Source: Bacteroidota bacterium (GTDB taxonomy: Bacteria > Bacteroidota > Bacteroidia > Chitinophagales > UBA8649). From it: DNA of 9,052 nt. Below are positions 6,323 through 9,052 of this stretch, one piece after another. The first letter of the stretch is position 1. Every line of letters begins with the position of its first letter. The stretch spans positions 1-9,052 of the forward strand of contig DLYY01000226.1 in NCBI GenBank assembly GCA_003447535.1, given 5' to 3'. The notes below the pieces were generated by a model, which did not search any database, was not told the origin of the DNA, and saw nothing but the letters and a program-made list of their open reading frames with translations. The translations under genes were made by a program, and so were the position numbers.

Positions 6323-9052
6323 ATGAGTGCGTTAGAATCGAATCAAAACAAGAAGTACTGGGGCAGCATTCACGAACTACGTGATGCTACGTATACAGAG
6401 AAGTACGAGGATGGAGATCTAGAATACCTAAAAGAGGTTAGAGAGGTCATTTCTAAAGAGAAAACAGGCCGAAGAGACTTTTTGAAAATGTTGGGTTTCA
6501 GTGTCGGGGCAGCAACCGTAGCTGCAGCATGTAAGCGGCCTATTCGTAAATCTATTCCTTACCAAACTACGCAAGATGGTTTGGTGCCAGGAATTCCTAA
6601 CTACTATGCATCAACCTTCTCAGGTAATGGTGACTTCAACGCAGTTAAAGTAAAAACTCGTGAAGGTAGACCCATCATGATTGAAGGGCTCGTCTCGGGT
6701 TACTCAAAAGGTGATGTTCATTTACGGTCATTAGGTAGTCTTATCAACTTGTACGACCATGCTCGTGTTAAAGCAGCCAAAATCGACGGAGAAGATGCTT
6801 CTTGGGAAGCACTCGATAAGGCGGTTATTGCTAACTTAAAGCAGGCTAAAAAAGAGAATAAAGAAGTTGTCCTTCTCACAAGCAGTGAAGTGAGCCCTTC
6901 AATTAGAAAAGCTTATGAAGCGCTCGTCGAGGCTTATCCAAATATTAAGCGTGTAGCCTATGATGCCATCTCATATGCAGGTATTCTTAATGCTCATGAA
7001 GAGGCATTTGGCGTGCGTGCACCTCGAGAGATTCACTTAGAGAAAGCAGACCTTATTGTATCGGTCGGTGCTGACTTTCTGGGATCGTGGTTAAATTCTA
7101 CTCGTTTCTCTGCAGACTATTCCTCTAGACGAAAGGTCACTAAAGATCAATCGGACATGAATCGACATATCCAAATTGAGACATTACCAAGTCTTGCAGG
7201 GTCCAATGCAGATTTACGAATCCCGGTCATGCCTTCTGAGGAGGATCAGGCAATTGTTCAGCTTTACAATGCTATTGCATCTGCTAAAGGTAAGTCTGTT
7301 CTTAGCTCGAGCTATTCGAAGGATGAAATCGTCGAGGTTGCTAACGAATTGTTAGCGGCTGAAGGAAAGTCAGTAGTGCTTTCAGGGTCCAACAACAAGG
7401 ATACTCAATTGCTTGTAATCGCCATCAACGAGATGTTAGGTAACTACGGTTCAACGATTTCAAACAATATCACCTATTCTCTTAAAGAGGGTAGTGATAG
7501 AGCCGTATCAGAGATGATAGCGCGAATGGAGGCTGGATCGATTTCAGGACTTATTGTTGATGCTTCTAACCCAGTGTATACATTGGGATCTTCCTTTGAA
7601 TCCGCGATGTCTAAGGTTTCATTTGCAATTTCTATGTCTGGTCGATTCGACGAAACATCTAGAAAGTGCGCTTATATTGCTCCCGACCACCATTGGTTGG
7701 AATCTTGGGGAGACGCTATGCCAACCTCAAACTATCTTGCTTCTCAGCAGCCTTGTATCGCACCCCTGTTTGATTCGCGTCAGCGCTTAGAAAGCGTTTT
7801 GCGTTGGAGTGGCAGTGCTATGGAAGCCTATGACTTTATTCGTAAGGTTTGGTTTGATGAGTATTTCAAGCACCAAAGCACTTACGCAACAACAGGGGCG
7901 TTTTGGGATAGCGCCATTCATGATGGAGGAGTCCACTTAGATAAAGTAGAGGGACCGACTTCATTGTGTAAAGGCGACGTTCAAGGATGGGGTAGTCGTT
8001 TAGCGGCAAGTCCATCTTCTGCCTTAGAGGTCAAGTTTTATGAAAAACCTCAAGTTGGGGATGGTTCGTACTGCGATAACCCATGGATGCAAGAACTTGC
8101 AGATCCAATCACAAGAATTAGCTGGGATAACTACATCGTAGCCAATCCAAAATGGGTTGAAGAAAAAGGCTTGTTGGACAACTTCAAAGCAAGAACGTAT
8201 CAGGTAGCCACTCTTACTACAGATAAAGGTTCAGTGAGCTTACCAGTGGTTGCACTACCGGGTACGCCATACGGAGCCTTTGGTATCTGTTTTGGATACG
8301 GTCGCCAGCACACCTTACATGCAGATTATGAACGTGGTGCTTCCGTCTATCCTTTGATGGACAGGGGTGCTAGTTCGATGCTCCACGTCGCTTCGGTTAA
8401 TGGGGTTAAAGCAAAAGGAGAAGATTATAAAATTGCAATTATTCAGCAACACCATAGTCTCACGCATACAACGCTGGGCTCGGATGAAAACAGCATGTTC
8501 ACCGTTGAACAAACTCGTCAAGTGGTTAAGGAAACTACCCTTGATGAATACAAAAATGATCCATGGAGCGGAAATACTATAGCCGGTCAACGACGCGATA
8601 AGTGGTTAAAGCACCATCTGACCTCTCTTTACGGAGAAACGGCGTGGAATGATGAAAAGCCTTTTGAATACTACTATGGAGGGGCTCATGCTGAGCAACA
8701 AGCTGATGGCCACCACTGGGGAATGGCAATAGACTTAAACTCTTGTATTGGATGTGGCGCTTGTGTTGTTGCTTGTAATGCTGAAAATAATGTTCCTGTA
8801 GTCGGTCAAGTCGAAGTGCACCGTGCCCATGAAATGAATTGGCTGCGCATTGATAAGTACCACACAGGAGATGAGGATAATCCAGAAGTGGTTTTCCAAC
8901 CGATGATGTGTCAGCACTGCGATAACGCTCCTTGTGAAAATGTTTGTCCTGTTTCAGCTACTAATCACAGCAGTGAAGGGTTAAACCAAATGACCTACAA
9001 TCGTTGTATTGGTACAAGATATTGTGCGAACAACTGTCCTTACAAAGTACGT
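6323..9052 (+). CDS. actB: Alternative Complex III subunit ActB, iron-sulfur protein (3' truncated by window end)
   Basis: The frame is open from ATG 6323 to the window edge (910 codons), without stops. It begins with a cytosolic N-terminal stretch, then a Tat motif GRRDFLK (Arg50-Arg51), a hydrophobic segment and lipobox AAA-Cys70, so the folded protein is exported and probably lipid-anchored. Residues about 80-790 have the molybdopterin-oxidoreductase-like fold of ActB but lack the N-terminal four-Cys cluster motif, in line with the known absence of molybdenum cofactor in ACIII. The ferredoxin-like part starts with Cys808, 811, 814 and 818, followed by Cys863, 866, 871 and 875, then Cys895, Thr898, Cys901 and Cys905. 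The Thr in place of a Cys is the ACIII pattern expected for the [3Fe-4S] cluster. Probably 100 or more residues with the remaining cysteines lie beyond the window. It carries electrons from the quinol site to ActA. Confidence 0.94.
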   Translation, partial: MSALESNQNKKYWGSIHELRDATYTEKYEDGDLEYLKEVREVISKEKTGRRDFLKMLGFSVGAATVAAACKRPIRKSIPYQTTQDGLVPGIPNYYASTFSGNGDFNAVKVKTREGRPIMIEGLVSGYSKGDVHLRSLGSLINLYDHARVKAAKIDGEDASWEALDKAVIANLKQAKKENKEVVLLTSSEVSPSIRKAYEALVEAYPNIKRVAYDAISYAGILNAHEEAFGVRAPREIHLEKADLIVSVGADFLGSWLNSTRFSADYSSRRKVTKDQSDMNRHIQIETLPSLAGSNADLRIPVMPSEEDQAIVQLYNAIASAKGKSVLSSSYSKDEIVEVANELLAAEGKSVVLSGSNNKDTQLLVIAINEMLGNYGSTISNNITYSLKEGSDRAVSEMIARMEAGSISGLIVDASNPVYTLGSSFESAMSKVSFAISMSGRFDETSRKCAYIAPDHHWLESWGDAMPTSNYLASQQPCIAPLFDSRQRLESVLRWSGSAMEAYDFIRKVWFDEYFKHQSTYATTGAFWDSAIHDGGVHLDKVEGPTSLCKGDVQGWGSRLAASPSSALEVKFYEKPQVGDGSYCDNPWMQELADPITRISWDNYIVANPKWVEEKGLLDNFKARTYQVATLTTDKGSVSLPVVALPGTPYGAFGICFGYGRQHTLHADYERGASVYPLMDRGASSMLHVASVNGVKAKGEDYKIAIIQQHHSLTHTTLGSDENSMFTVEQTRQVVKETTLDEYKNDPWSGNTIAGQRRDKWLKHHLTSLYGETAWNDEKPFEYYYGGAHAEQQADGHHWGMAIDLNSCIGCGACVVACNAENNVPVVGQVEVHRAHEMNWLRIDKYHTGDEDNPEVVFQPMMCQHCDNAPCENVCPVSATNHSSEGLNQMTYNRCIGTRYCANNCPYKVR

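Noticed and set aside
8315..8590. Short open frames on both strands within actB
   Set aside because: They are out-of-frame or antisense to an uninterrupted actB frame with strong family features.
1..9052. CRISPR array, insertion sequence, phage or defence genes
   Set aside because: No direct repeats with regular spacing, no transposase or integrase motifs, and no abrupt change of composition were seen; the window is explained by housekeeping and respiratory genes.

Overview
The window looks like ordinary chromosomal core sequence from a member of the Bacteroidota, probably of the Flavobacteriia/Cytophagia type. Four things point there. The trigger factor, ClpP and ClpX sequences look Bacteroidota-like. 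A two-gene block encodes the start of an Alternative Complex III (ActA, ActB). Genes lack clear Shine-Dalgarno sequences. A perfect TAnnTTTG -7 element, the Bacteroidota sigma-A type, lies upstream of actA. The assignment is from motif and family recognition only; no database search was run.

Layout. Positions 1-28 are the 3' end of a tRNA, probably tRNA-Leu, followed by a small hairpin and a Rho-independent terminator (57-93). Positions 114-3388 hold the protein quality-control cluster tig-clpP-clpX on the + strand, with gaps of 9 and 5 bases, so almost certainly one operon. clpX begins with TTG. Positions 3385-4563 on the - strand encode a lipoprotein of unknown function whose stop codon overlaps the clpX stop. 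A divergent intergenic region (4564-4779) carries the promoter for the respiratory block. Positions 4780-6309 encode ActA, a membrane-anchored six-heme cytochrome c, and 6323 to the window end encode ActB, an iron-sulfur/molybdopterin-fold subunit cut off by the window edge after 910 codons.

How the genes work together. Trigger factor binds nascent chains at the ribosome, while ClpX unfolds substrates and feeds them to ClpP, so the first operon covers folding and turnover of cytosolic proteins. ActA and ActB form the electron-transfer arm of a quinol:electron-acceptor oxidoreductase that replaces cytochrome bc1; the membrane subunits (ActC onward) should lie just downstream, outside the window. 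The lipoprotein between the two blocks has no evident functional link to either.

I found no mobile element, CRISPR array, phage gene or clearly novel system. The points most worth a second look are an acidic insertion of about 50 residues between heme clusters in ActA, the unknown lipoprotein, the 4-base convergent overlap without a visible terminator, and the forced TTG start of clpX.
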